Part shown: in pieces, positions 25,796 to 33,547 of the stretch
Numbering within the stretch: the stretch's first letter is position 1
How the letters are laid out: each line of letters opens with the position of its first letter
Source of the DNA: Candidatus Poseidoniaceae archaeon
Lineage (GTDB): Archaea > Thermoplasmatota > Poseidoniia > Poseidoniales > Poseidoniaceae
Direction of reading: 5' to 3'
NCBI GenBank assembly: GCA_028822845.1
Contig: JAPKCS010000002.1
Location: 60,854 to 124,853 of the forward strand
Length of the DNA stretch: 64,000 bases
Position numbers and translations under genes: made by a program
The notes under the pieces: generated by a model
The model's database searches: none
Told to the model about the DNA's origin: nothing
Seen by the model: only the letters and a program-made list of their open reading frames with translations

Positions 25796-26470
25796 TCACT
25801 CTTCGCTTGAATCGGCGTTGGCGATCATTTCATCGATCTTCATACCCATGAGGGCACCAACACCAATGACGAGGCCGTCAACAAGCCAAGGAATGGTGAC
25901 TGCCATTGCATCTTCTTGTCCGTTCATGAGCATGGAAGCCATGTCAGCAGCGGATTCAAAGTTGACAATGGTTGCCATTGCCATTACAGCGATTGGCATT
26001 GCCCATGTGCTGCCAGCCTTTGCTTGGATTTGTCCAAGGATTGCACCAGCAGCAAGGAGACCAACAACGCTCCACATTGCAAACTCGTAGCTTGCTTGAC
26101 CATCCGGCCATGCTTGGCTGTAGGTGACAAAGTCAGGTTGCAATTTCGACATCATAATGATGGCGAGAACTGCTCCAACGACTTGTGTGATCAAGCGGAT
26201 GACTGTTCCCATCCACATGTTTTGATCCGTCATGTCGTCAGAGGTCATCGCGTGCATCCATGTCACAGGTGGTAGGATGTGAGCGCCCGAAAACGCCATC
26301 CAAGCCACACCAAGGGCCAACATTCCACCTAGGGATGCCATGCCGAGGCCGGCAACCAAAGGTGCAGAGGTACCAACATCGCCACTCCAGACGGTGATCC
26401 CCATAATCAGCCATGTGACGGTGAAAGCACCGCCAAGTTCAGTCATTATATCTTTTATTTTCATTTCCAT
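25796..26470 (-). CDS. Aquaporin/MIP-fold membrane protein with altered NPA boxes
   Basis: 224 residues with six hydrophobic segments. The first half has GGMLALGVAWMAFSGAHILPPVTW, which aligns with the MIP signature SGAHxNPAVT, but NPA reads LPP. The second half-repeat has VNFESAADMASML where the second NPA would be, again degenerate. Canonical pores conduct water or glycerol; the loss of both Asn caps suggests different selectivity or a non-pore role. Both halves show the internal helix-loop pattern (GGAFTVTWLIMGITVW; GAILGQIQAKAGSTWAMP). It has its own TATA box, a strong ribosome binding site and a terminator, so it is a well-expressed single gene. Confidence 0.7.
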   Translation of the reverse strand: MEMKIKDIMTELGGAFTVTWLIMGITVWSGDVGTSAPLVAGLGMASLGGMLALGVAWMAFSGAHILPPVTWMHAMTSDDMTDQNMWMGTVIRLITQVVGAVLAIIMMSKLQPDFVTYSQAWPDGQASYEFAMWSVVGLLAAGAILGQIQAKAGSTWAMPIAVMAMATIVNFESAADMASMLMNGQEDAMAVTIPWLVDGLVIGVGALMGMKIDEMIANADSSEE

Positions 26471-26478
26471 AATATTTT

Positions 26479-26524
26479 CCCCCTCCGTAGAGAGCGTTTG
26501 TTACCTTATTTGCATAGTATATAA
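26479..26524 (-). promoter_or_regulatory. TATA box and Shine-Dalgarno of the aquaporin-like gene
   Basis: On the minus strand TTATATA (26524-26518) is followed after about 30 bases by GGAGGGGG (26486-26479), which ends 8 bases before the ATG at 26470. The short leader and strong site suggest high expression. Confidence 0.6.
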
Positions 26525-26677
26525 CCGCGGAGGGGGAGGAAGTGGATTTTTAGCAGTTTTAGGCCGTTTTTTCAAAAAACCGGTGTGTTTTAGAACACCT
26601 TAGTTGCAAATGGAACGAGAAAATGATACTTTTCAGCCACTTGAACCGGCAACTGCCACGAAAATAGACCGTGCTGA

Positions 26678-27139
26678 TCAAACCGGGATCGGGACACTCG
26701 AAACAGGGATGCCGCATGCTTCTGCTGCATCTTCCATCTTCTTGGTCCAAACAGAGTCGGGTCCTGGGAACGCAAGCATGTGGGTTGCGCGTTCTAACAT
26801 TTGATCTGCTAGGCTTGCTTTCGCTTCCGGTCGTCCCGTGTCAGTCGATATGTTCGGTCGAGGTGCGGACCATGCTTCAGTGAACACAGCAAGTGGAATG
26901 TTGTTGTTATCGCACCAACGTTCTGCAAGATAATCGACTCCACTCGCTCCACCGAGAATGATCATGTCTGGGTAGGCGTTGACTTCAACCCACTCATCAA
27001 TGGCATTTTCCAACCATGAGTAATTATAAAATTTTGAATTCCCACAAATGACCAAATTTACAATTCGTCCATCGGCGTTTAGGTCGCGGCCAGCGAGCCG
27101 GTCGAGGGCTTCGGCTCCAGTTTGAGGTGTCGGCGTCAT
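26678..27139 (-). CDS. SLOG-superfamily (DUF2493/YspA-like) nucleotide-binding protein
   Basis: About 153 residues from ATG 27139; an earlier in-frame start adds an unlikely basic leader. The Rossmann-like pattern VNLVICGNSKFYNYSWLENAI, then DMIILGGASGVDYLAERWC with the GGxxGxD motif, then IPLAVFTEAW and a final THMLAFPGPDSVWTKKM, fits the DUF2493/SLOG family. These proteins bind nucleotides or nucleotide-derived ligands such as ADP-ribose; DprA and LOG are distant relatives. A minus-strand TATA-like TTCATATC (27168-27161) lies 22-29 bases upstream, so the message is probably leaderless. No partner gene is adjacent. Confidence 0.78.
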   Translation of the reverse strand: MTPTPQTGAEALDRLAGRDLNADGRIVNLVICGNSKFYNYSWLENAIDEWVEVNAYPDMIILGGASGVDYLAERWCDNNNIPLAVFTEAWSAPRPNISTDTGRPEAKASLADQMLERATHMLAFPGPDSVWTKKMEDAAEACGIPVSSVPIPV

Positions 27140-27160
27140 GTTTAACGAACATCGTACAAT

Positions 27161-27168
27161 GATATGAA
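27161..27168 (-). promoter_or_regulatory. TATA-like box of the SLOG-domain gene
   Basis: Minus strand TTCATATC, 22-29 bases before ATG 27139, the spacing of a leaderless archaeal promoter. The rest of the 202-bp divergent spacer to 27341 shows no clear second element. Confidence 0.45.
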
Positions 27169-27341
27169 CTCTCTCACTAATTTGCATGATTTTCGCAGAG
27201 ATGTAGCAATTTCTTTCCGCTTTCTGGAAGTAAATCTGCCTTTTTTGGTTCGGCACCCCACTCCGCTGCGACCTCCAAAAATACCAGTTCTGGTTGATTT
27301 TCAACCGTTGGCATCATAGAGTAATTCCTCCTCGAGCAACC

Positions 27342-28682
27342 ATGACCTTCAAGCGAGTGCTGATTGCGAACCGTGGGGAAATCGCTCTTCGAATTCTTCG
27401 TACCCTCCGAGACATGGGCATTGAAGCAGCCATTATTCACGGTCGTGAAGATCGTCTTTCATTGCCAGTTCGGCTTGCTGATGTGGCCTATGCCAACAAC
27501 AAAACAAACCCACTCGACACGTACTTGGACATCGAATCGGTCATCACTGCGGCAAAGGAAATGGGCTGCGACGCGGTCCATCCCGGGTATGGGTTCCTTG
27601 CAGAGAATGCAACCTTTGTCCGACGTTTACAAGAAGAAGGCATCACCTTCATTGGCCCCTCGGCAGATGTGATTACGTTGCTTGGGGACAAAATCGAAGC
27701 ACGCGCTGCTATGGAGGCAGCAGGCCTTCCGACAGCCAAAGGCTCTTCAGAACCAATTTCTGATGCGGGGGTGGCATCGGTCCTCGCCGAAGAAATTGGC
27801 TATCCTGTCATCATCAAAGCTGCAGCCGGCGGCGGCGGTATTGGTATGCAAATCGTGGAACAATCCTCGGAGTTTGAAAGTGCACTCAGGCTCTGTCAGT
27901 CTCGGGCCAAGTCGGCCTTTGGTGACGAGCGTGTCTTCGTTGAAAAATACATTCAAGGCGCTCAGCACATCGAATTCCAAGTGCTCGGTGACGGAAAGAA
28001 AGCCATCCACTTCGGCGAACGCTTCTGCTCAATTCAGCGACGGCATCAAAAATTGGTCGAGGAAGGTCCTTGGCTCGACGATGCCAAGCGTCAAGAAATA
28101 GGTGACATGGTTTGCCGTGGTGCAGAATCTGTCGGCTACAAAGGCCTAGCAACCTTTGAATTCCTCCGGGATGCGAAGGGTGACTTCTACTTCCTTGAAG
28201 TGAATCCACGTGTTCAAGTCGAACACACAGTTACAGAAATGATCACCGGACACAATTTGGTGGAATTAGGCATCCGTGTTGCTCAAGGAGAAGCGTTGCC
28301 CTTCGGACAGGAAGATGTGACCTGGAACGGCCATGCAATTCAATGCCGCCTCAATGCTGAAGACCCTCGTAAATTCATTCCAAGCCCAGGGCGTTTGTGG
28401 GAATGCCACTTCCCCTCTGGCTACGGTGTTCGAGTCGACACGCATGCGCACCCTGGCTATGAGATGCCAGGTTGTTTTGATTCCCTCTTGGCAAAGTTGC
28501 TTGTCTGGGGACGGGACCGAGATGATGCAGTTCGCCGCATGCGAACCGCCCTCGATGAAACCATGATCACAGGCGTCGAGCACCTCATCCCCTTGCATCG
28601 AAGAATCATGGACGAGCAAGATTTCCTCGATCGAAACATCACCATTCAGTACATCGATATGCACCAAGAGTTGCTCGGCTGA
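27342..28682 (+). CDS. accC: Biotin carboxylase subunit of acetyl/propionyl-CoA carboxylase
   Basis: 446 residues from ATG 27342 (MTFKRVLIANRGEIALRI). It carries the ATP-grasp carboxylase signatures: HPGYGFLAEN, GDKIEARAAMEAAGLP, the glycine-rich loop KAAAGGGGIGMQ, ERFCSIQRRHQKLVEE and LEVNPRVQVEHTVTE. It carboxylates biotin using bicarbonate and ATP. The carboxyltransferase and biotin carrier subunits are not in this window. The product (malonyl-CoA or methylmalonyl-CoA) could supply the megasynthase at 43883, but this is inference: the two loci are 15 kb apart. Divergent from the SLOG gene. Confidence 0.9.
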   Translation: MTFKRVLIANRGEIALRILRTLRDMGIEAAIIHGREDRLSLPVRLADVAYANNKTNPLDTYLDIESVITAAKEMGCDAVHPGYGFLAENATFVRRLQEEGITFIGPSADVITLLGDKIEARAAMEAAGLPTAKGSSEPISDAGVASVLAEEIGYPVIIKAAAGGGGIGMQIVEQSSEFESALRLCQSRAKSAFGDERVFVEKYIQGAQHIEFQVLGDGKKAIHFGERFCSIQRRHQKLVEEGPWLDDAKRQEIGDMVCRGAESVGYKGLATFEFLRDAKGDFYFLEVNPRVQVEHTVTEMITGHNLVELGIRVAQGEALPFGQEDVTWNGHAIQCRLNAEDPRKFIPSPGRLWECHFPSGYGVRVDTHAHPGYEMPGCFDSLLAKLLVWGRDRDDAVRRMRTALDETMITGVEHLIPLHRRIMDEQDFLDRNITIQYIDMHQELLG

Positions 28683-28797
28683 GCGCAAACGCTGCCGCTG
28701 GCTTTAGGATGGTTGTACCTTTAGGTCGCTCAGTTGCATAATTCTTGATATTTGACCGTGGTGGCACCTTGAAGTAGAGCCCCCATTTGGCTGGGCT

Positions 28798-29718
28798 ATG
28801 GATGTCCTTTTGGTTGGCAGCATCGCCTATGATTCAGTCACTTCACCCGCCGGTCAAGTCGAACGTACTCTGGGTGGTTCGGCAACCTATGGCGGCCTTG
28901 CCAGTGCGTTTCATGCCAAGCGTTTGGGCATTGGTCAAGTGGGATTGGTTGGCGTGGTCGGTGAAGACTTTGCCGATGAAGACCGTTTGGTTCTCGCAAG
29001 TCATGGGACCGACCTATCTGGTATCGAAACCGCTCCAGGGGAAACCTTCCGTTGGGAAGGTGCTTACCAAGGTTCGATGGCTGAAGCAGAAACTCATGCA
29101 ACTCATCTCAATGTCTTTGAGCACTTTCAACCAAAGGTCCCTGAGCACGCCCGAACCCCGAAAGTCACGTTTTGCGCCAACCTTCACCCCGCCCTTCAAG
29201 CGAGCGTTTTAGATCAAACAACGCCACAGCGCCTCTCGATGTTGGATTCCATGAACCTCTGGATTGACATCGCTCGAGAACCGTTGCTGGAAGTGATGCA
29301 ACGCGTCGACCTGATCATCATCAACGATGGAGAGGTCAGAATGTTGGCCGGAGATGAAAACCTCATTCGAGCAGCGCATGCTGTTCGTTCGATGACCTCA
29401 GCTGCGACCTTGGTTGTCAAACGAGGTGAACATGGTGTTCTTGCTTTCCACGGGGAGGAGATCATTGCATTGCCAGCGTTTCCAACCGCAGATGTTCGAG
29501 ACCCCACCGGGTGCGGCGATACCTTCGCTGGCACCTTGGCAGCCTACATCGCAGCAGGGGAAGGTCCACTTCAACGCAACGAGTTGCGTGCAGCGCTTGT
29601 TGCTGCAACTGTCTCTGCGAGTTTCACCTTGCAATCGTTCGGTGTCGAGGCTCTGCAAAACATGAGTACGGATGCTTTTGACGAACGCATCACTCGATTT
29701 GAAAGCATGCTCGGCTGA
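28798..29718 (+). CDS. PfkB/ribokinase-family sugar or nucleoside kinase
   Basis: 306 residues. PfkB hallmarks: N-terminal VLLVGSIAYDSV, the substrate-site GGSATYGGLAS, VGVVGEDFADED, NDGEVRMLAG, and the C-terminal ATP/anion-hole motif DVRDPTGCGDTFAGTLAAY containing the catalytic Asp. The family phosphorylates sugars, nucleosides or related alcohols; the substrate cannot be read from the sequence. It has its own 115-bp upstream spacer with no obvious TATA box. It converges on the next gene with no gap (28798-29718 then 29719). Confidence 0.85.
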   Translation: MDVLLVGSIAYDSVTSPAGQVERTLGGSATYGGLASAFHAKRLGIGQVGLVGVVGEDFADEDRLVLASHGTDLSGIETAPGETFRWEGAYQGSMAEAETHATHLNVFEHFQPKVPEHARTPKVTFCANLHPALQASVLDQTTPQRLSMLDSMNLWIDIAREPLLEVMQRVDLIIINDGEVRMLAGDENLIRAAHAVRSMTSAATLVVKRGEHGVLAFHGEEIIALPAFPTADVRDPTGCGDTFAGTLAAYIAAGEGPLQRNELRAALVAATVSASFTLQSFGVEALQNMSTDAFDERITRFESMLG

Positions 29719-31389
29719 TTAAAAATCAATCCTTGCTAATCCTGAAACACCTGATGTTGATCGGCGCTGCTCATCGCTTTCAGTCAACTCATCAAAGGCG
29801 AGTTCATCCAGATCTTTGGTTTCTGTTTGTGCTTGGCGTTCCTGCTGGATTTGCTCAGCAAGTGTGTTCCTGCGCGTGATGTGTTCAGTCAGACGATCGA
29901 GTTCTTCTTGAGGGAGTGAGCCTCCACGTTGGTCTGAAAGGTTCGCCACACTGTTGACAATTTCTTCTTGATGGGTACGGGATGAGCGGTCACGAAGTTC
30001 TTGACTGCTCTCAGTCTCTTCGGGGATTGTTTGATCGATTGGATGTGCTCCGGTGAGGAGTCTTCCAGCCAGGGAAGCGCTGCGAGATAAGCCTTGAACG
30101 ACCGACTGCACACGAGAGGCGGCTGGCCTTCTGCTCTTGCGAACTTGGAAGCGGGGGTTGTCGTATCCCGAGGTACGAGGTTGAATTCCGTACTGGCTAC
30201 GGGTTTGGGTTTGGACTGCAGGCGTTTCTTCATGAACCATTTCAGCATCCATCACCGCTTCTTCACGACGAGCAACATCAACCAGCGAAGATGGGTCTTC
30301 ATCGGCGAACATGTCGCCAAATACATCTTCGAAGATGGGTTCAGAACTCATAGGTTCAGGCTTCTTTTGAGGAATGTGGGCGCCATCAGGGCCCATGAAA
30401 CTCGGTAGGTAGGTCAGCGGTGCATCACTCAATTGTCCAACCATGGGCTGTTGAGGGGCCTGTTCCCCGTCTCCAGCGATCCTGCTGAATGACCGCTCCA
30501 TATTCCTCGGTTGTGGTGATGGGTATGGGTGTGATGGGTGGTGTGTGACTCTTGTTTCGGCCAACTCAGGGCCTGTGTGAGTCAGAGCACTGCGGCGATG
30601 ACGGGCATTTGCTCTTCCTCTTTCGATCAAGCCATGCTCAGTTGACGTCATTTCCATCGAGGGGCGTGATTCCGGTTCTCCAAACATCCATCCGGCTGTT
30701 TCAGGTTCTCCAAAATCCAAATCCAGCGGTTCATCGTGGCCATGGAATTCGAGGGAAGCAATGGATTCGGGAAGGGCATCAGCGTCACCATGGTTCGAAA
30801 GCAAGGTTGCAATCGAAAGAGGCGATTCAAGATGGACCGGTTCAGAAGGCAGCACAGGGGTGGCTTGTGAGCGTGGATAATCGACATCGCGATGCAACTG
30901 ATCAAGGCCAATGCGAGCGTGTTCAAGGGTCATTCCATCGCTCAATCGGTTGTGGAGTTCACACAAGCGCATCAAGGTTGCATCGTTTCCAGTCAGTGTG
31001 TGACTATCTTGAGCCTGGGTTTCGATGGTCAATGTAGGACGTCGTGCTCCAAACCGGCCAAGGAGGAGCGACAAACCAACAACGATTGTGAGGGCTTGGA
31101 ATGCAGTTCCGATCACCATTCCACGAAGCCCGAACCAGAGAAGGATGCCGCCCATGAAGGCGTATCCGTTGGGGACCAAGGGCTTGTGAGTGTGGTTGAG
31201 TCTCATCACCCATTCATGCGTGATGTCCAGGCAATGGCCTGTTTTTTGTTCGATGGAAAGCTTGCGCTCAGAGACTGTAATTCGAACCCTTCCGGGTGTC
31301 CCCACCAAGTGCAGTCCTCTGAAGACCTCAAGGTCTTCTGCACTCCGTGGACCTTCCTCCTGTCCAGTATTGCGCATCCCAGCCCGCAA
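29719..31389 (-). CDS. Membrane protein with long disordered cytosolic tail, function unknown
   Basis: 556 residues. After about 75 soluble residues (GRVRITVSERKLSIEQ resembles a small beta domain) two adjacent hydrophobic helices (YAFMGGILLWFGLRGMVIG, AFQALTIVVGLSLLLG) are followed by about 430 residues rich in Pro, Glu, Ser, Arg and Gln with little predicted structure. An acidic cluster (EPIFEDVFGDMFADEDPSS) and a C-terminal helical, charged segment (EELDRLTEHITRRNTLAEQIQQE) stand out. I recognise no family. Disordered tails of this kind often scaffold other proteins, but nothing in the sequence says which. No signal peptide. Start uncertain among M1 and M5. Confidence 0.7.
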   Translation of the reverse strand: MRAGMRNTGQEEGPRSAEDLEVFRGLHLVGTPGRVRITVSERKLSIEQKTGHCLDITHEWVMRLNHTHKPLVPNGYAFMGGILLWFGLRGMVIGTAFQALTIVVGLSLLLGRFGARRPTLTIETQAQDSHTLTGNDATLMRLCELHNRLSDGMTLEHARIGLDQLHRDVDYPRSQATPVLPSEPVHLESPLSIATLLSNHGDADALPESIASLEFHGHDEPLDLDFGEPETAGWMFGEPESRPSMEMTSTEHGLIERGRANARHRRSALTHTGPELAETRVTHHPSHPYPSPQPRNMERSFSRIAGDGEQAPQQPMVGQLSDAPLTYLPSFMGPDGAHIPQKKPEPMSSEPIFEDVFGDMFADEDPSSLVDVARREEAVMDAEMVHEETPAVQTQTRSQYGIQPRTSGYDNPRFQVRKSRRPAASRVQSVVQGLSRSASLAGRLLTGAHPIDQTIPEETESSQELRDRSSRTHQEEIVNSVANLSDQRGGSLPQEELDRLTEHITRRNTLAEQIQQERQAQTETKDLDELAFDELTESDEQRRSTSGVSGLARIDF

Positions 31390-31522
31390 AGGGCCCCTTG
31401 TTGGTTATCAAACCACCGACCGATGATGGGTTGTCGGGCGGCGAATTCCGACCCTTTGGCAAGCGCCGAATCAGCGCATTGTGGTGTCAAATACAAACAT
31501 TGCCCTGTTTGCTGGGTGTTGC

Positions 31523-31528
31523 TTTATG
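31523..31528 (+). promoter_or_regulatory. TATA-like box of the 54-aa membrane protein gene
   Basis: TTTATG within GCTTTATGGG lies 24-29 bases before the ATG at 31552, as in leaderless archaeal promoters. Confidence 0.4.
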
Positions 31529-31551
31529 GGGTGGTGCGCCTAGGCGGAATT

Positions 31552-31716
31552 ATGATCGAGTTGCTTACAGAAACCGCTTTGGTTGAAGGGATCCTTGAGG
31601 AGGTTGGCAACACAACAGAGCGCTGGACGAATCGCTGGTGGTGGAAACCATTGAGGTATTTTGTACTGTTTTCCCCATTCATGGGGATTGGCATCTATTA
31701 TTTCTGGTTCCTTTGA
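31552..31716 (+). CDS. Small single-helix membrane protein (54 aa)
   Basis: A short ORF (MIELLTETALVEGILEE...) with a charged amphipathic first half and a C-terminal hydrophobic helix (YFVLFSPFMGIGIYYFWFL) ending at the stop, i.e. tail-anchored. A Trp/Arg-rich stretch (RWTNRWWWKPLR) sits at the likely membrane boundary. A TATA-like box at leaderless spacing supports it as a real gene. It ends 3 bases before the convergent gene at 31720. Unknown function; small tail-anchored proteins of this size include SecE/Sec61-gamma-like subunits, but I cannot claim that match. Confidence 0.55.
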   Translation: MIELLTETALVEGILEEVGNTTERWTNRWWWKPLRYFVLFSPFMGIGIYYFWFL

Positions 31717-31719
31717 GCC

Positions 31720-32742
31720 TCATTCGAGGCACTCGAGGAGCGCACTGCCCATGATTCGAGGTTTTGAGTCAAGTTGGGCAATCAATGTAGGGTCGGGGTT
31801 TTCTCTTCGAATAAACAAGGGGTTTTCCCATGCCACAACCGCACTGCTTCCATCAACAGAAGCAACCCGTCCAACAACGAATTGTAAATCGACGCTTGCG
31901 TGAATCACATCGCCTTCAGCCAAGACTCGCTTCTGGAAGGGTGAACGGGTCAAATCCAACTTCGACCGGTGATGTGCAACCACTGCCAACGGAATTGTTG
32001 TGTTGGTTTTCTTATCTTCAACGGCAGGGCGGACAAGCAACGTTCCGCTGCCCAAGTGATCTTCTTTGGCGTTACGAAGGGCAAGACCGACACGGTCTCC
32101 TGCTCGCGCAGCTTGCACGTCGTCATCCATGACCTGCAATGATTTGGCGCTGCCTGCGCCGTTGGCTGGGAGGAGAACAAGTTCGTCATGAACATTTACG
32201 GTGCCTGATTGAACATAGCCAATCGCAACTAAACCGATGCCCTTGACATTGAAATGTTGGTCGACGGGGATCACCAATGGTGCTTCAGCACTGGCTTTCA
32301 GTTCATCTGAAATCGCATCCATGAGGTCGTACAACATCTTGCGCAACTCGATGCCATCGCCCTTGGCAAAGGTCCATCCGCCGAGTCCAGCCTGGGTGAA
32401 TAGCATCTTGACTTGGTCTTCATCGACCCATTCACCTTCTGGTGGATTGATGATGGCGATTCCATGCGGAAGGCTTGAACTCGCGAATGCGACAAGGGCT
32501 TCTCCAAGGGTCGCATCAACTGCTGTCACCTCAATGATTCCGGCCCGCGCAGCTGAAAGTGCGTTCAAGAAAGGACGGAGGCGTTCTGGATACTTAGCGG
32601 GGCGAATCAGTGAGAGAATACGGGGTCCATCGCTGCCTGCTTCCTTGTGAACGTAGGTGTGGACGTCACGCTGGTCAGTGGGTTTTGCAATTTCACGGGC
32701 CAAATCGTCGCTGCCAACCATGGCTATGTTGAGAACAGGCAT
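31720..32742 (-). CDS. SelB/EF-Tu-like protein lacking GTPase motifs
   Basis: About 340 residues from ATG 32742, preceded by a GGTGG-like site. The second half is an EF-Tu domain-2-like beta barrel (VDQHFNVKGIGLVAIGYVQSG, VLLPANGAG, ARAGDRVGLALRN, LGSGTLL) then a domain-3-like region, as in SelB and EF-1alpha relatives. The N-terminal half aligns in outline with a G domain (LNIAMVGSDDLAREI) but has no GxxxxGK(S/T) P-loop, no DxxG and no NKxD; INPPEGE occupies the latter position. It is therefore a predicted pseudo-GTPase. Such paralogues exist in archaea, with unclear roles in translation. It lies downstream of the thioesterase gene, same strand. Confidence 0.7.
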   Translation of the reverse strand: MPVLNIAMVGSDDLAREIAKPTDQRDVHTYVHKEAGSDGPRILSLIRPAKYPERLRPFLNALSAARAGIIEVTAVDATLGEALVAFASSSLPHGIAIINPPEGEWVDEDQVKMLFTQAGLGGWTFAKGDGIELRKMLYDLMDAISDELKASAEAPLVIPVDQHFNVKGIGLVAIGYVQSGTVNVHDELVLLPANGAGSAKSLQVMDDDVQAARAGDRVGLALRNAKEDHLGSGTLLVRPAVEDKKTNTTIPLAVVAHHRSKLDLTRSPFQKRVLAEGDVIHASVDLQFVVGRVASVDGSSAVVAWENPLFIRRENPDPTLIAQLDSKPRIMGSALLECLE

Positions 32743-32782
32743 ACCTTCGCCACCAACGAGGCCCACATCAATGTAGGGGTGC

Positions 32783-33244
32783 TCATTCCTCAGTGTTGCT
32801 GCGCATTTGTGCTTTGATGCGCTTTGCTTGGTCCCAATCTTTTTGCTCTTCTTCGTTTTCAACGGTCAACTGAGGTATTGGAATTGGACGCATCATGGAA
32901 TCGATGGCAACGAAGAAAAAGTACCCTTCACAGATCTTCTTTTTCTTCCAAGTTGCTTTGTCCACTGCCATGGCAGTCACCTTTGTGCAAGCCGTGTGTG
33001 TGCTCGTAAACACCACCTTGCCAGTGACCTCCAAAAGGTCACCTTGGCGCGCTGGAGCAATGAACTTCAGGGTGTCGATGGAGATTGTAACAAATTCCCT
33101 GTGTGCGAATTTAGAGCAAGCGATGCCGCCAGCTTTGTCCATAATTGAAAGAAGGCGGCCTCCGAACAATGTGTCATGGTCGTTGGTATCGCCTGGAAAG
33201 ATGTGTTCGATGAGCATAACGGGCTCTTTAGAGTAGGGTTCCAT
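32783..33244 (-). CDS. Hotdog-fold acyl-CoA thioesterase (YciA/BACH-like)
   Basis: 153 residues, a single hotdog domain. The active-site segment NDHDTLFGGRLLSIMDKAGGIA with the conserved N/D and GG-x-L helix, plus DTLKFIAPARQGDLLEVTGKVV and a C-terminal basic extension, fits the YciA/BACH type that hydrolyses acyl-CoA to free fatty acid and CoA. No signal peptide. It is first in a two-gene minus-strand unit with the SelB-like gene, 40 bases apart. It may handle acyl-CoA or fatty acids made by the synthase operon some 10 kb away, an inference from function only. Confidence 0.85.
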   Translation of the reverse strand: MEPYSKEPVMLIEHIFPGDTNDHDTLFGGRLLSIMDKAGGIACSKFAHREFVTISIDTLKFIAPARQGDLLEVTGKVVFTSTHTACTKVTAMAVDKATWKKKKICEGYFFFVAIDSMMRPIPIPQLTVENEEEQKDWDQAKRIKAQMRSNTEE

Positions 33245-33547
33245 GCTTCACCGACGGTCTTCCTATTGATGAAGTCATGGAAGGTGCTGGGGCTCAAAAC
33301 GCTGGTTTGCTCCTTTCGAAGCATAGGTCACTCATCGTGTTTCTACAGCGATTTTGAAACGGTTGACAAAGAGTGAACTCCGTGCTGAAAAAGTGAATGG
33401 ATGATGGGCCATTGCACGCCCAGAGCACCGAGAGGTCGATTTGTGAAACTGTTCGTAGTATAGGCTTGCTCTATGGGCTCTGGGGGTGGGCAGGAATGCG
33501 ATGTGATTTTAGGTAAAAGAAACCTCGGCTAGAGAGCAGGTGAGTCC
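33245..33547. other. 303-bp divergent spacer without a gene
   Basis: No ORF longer than about 20 codons and no tRNA-like T-arm or other recognised RNA. AGGTGA at 33538-33543 lies 4 bases before the giant-protein ATG at 33548 and is a likely ribosome binding site. GTAAAAG at 33513-33519 is only a weak TATA candidate. The spacer must hold promoters for both the thioesterase gene and the giant surface gene. Confidence 0.5.

Noticed and set aside
26560..26600. Short palindromes GGCCGTTTTTT/AAAAAACCGG and GTGTTTTAGAACAC
   Set aside because: They have mismatches or short arms and lie between two minus-strand genes; too weak to call a defined element.
30892..31551. Upstream part of a 274-codon plus-strand frame
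   Set aside because: It lies antisense to the 556-aa membrane protein. Only the last 54 codons (31552-31716) have a promoter and a sensible membrane helix.
33245..33547. Possible structured RNA or tRNA in the longest spacer
   Set aside because: No cloverleaf, T-arm or conserved box could be recognised; only short weak hairpins.
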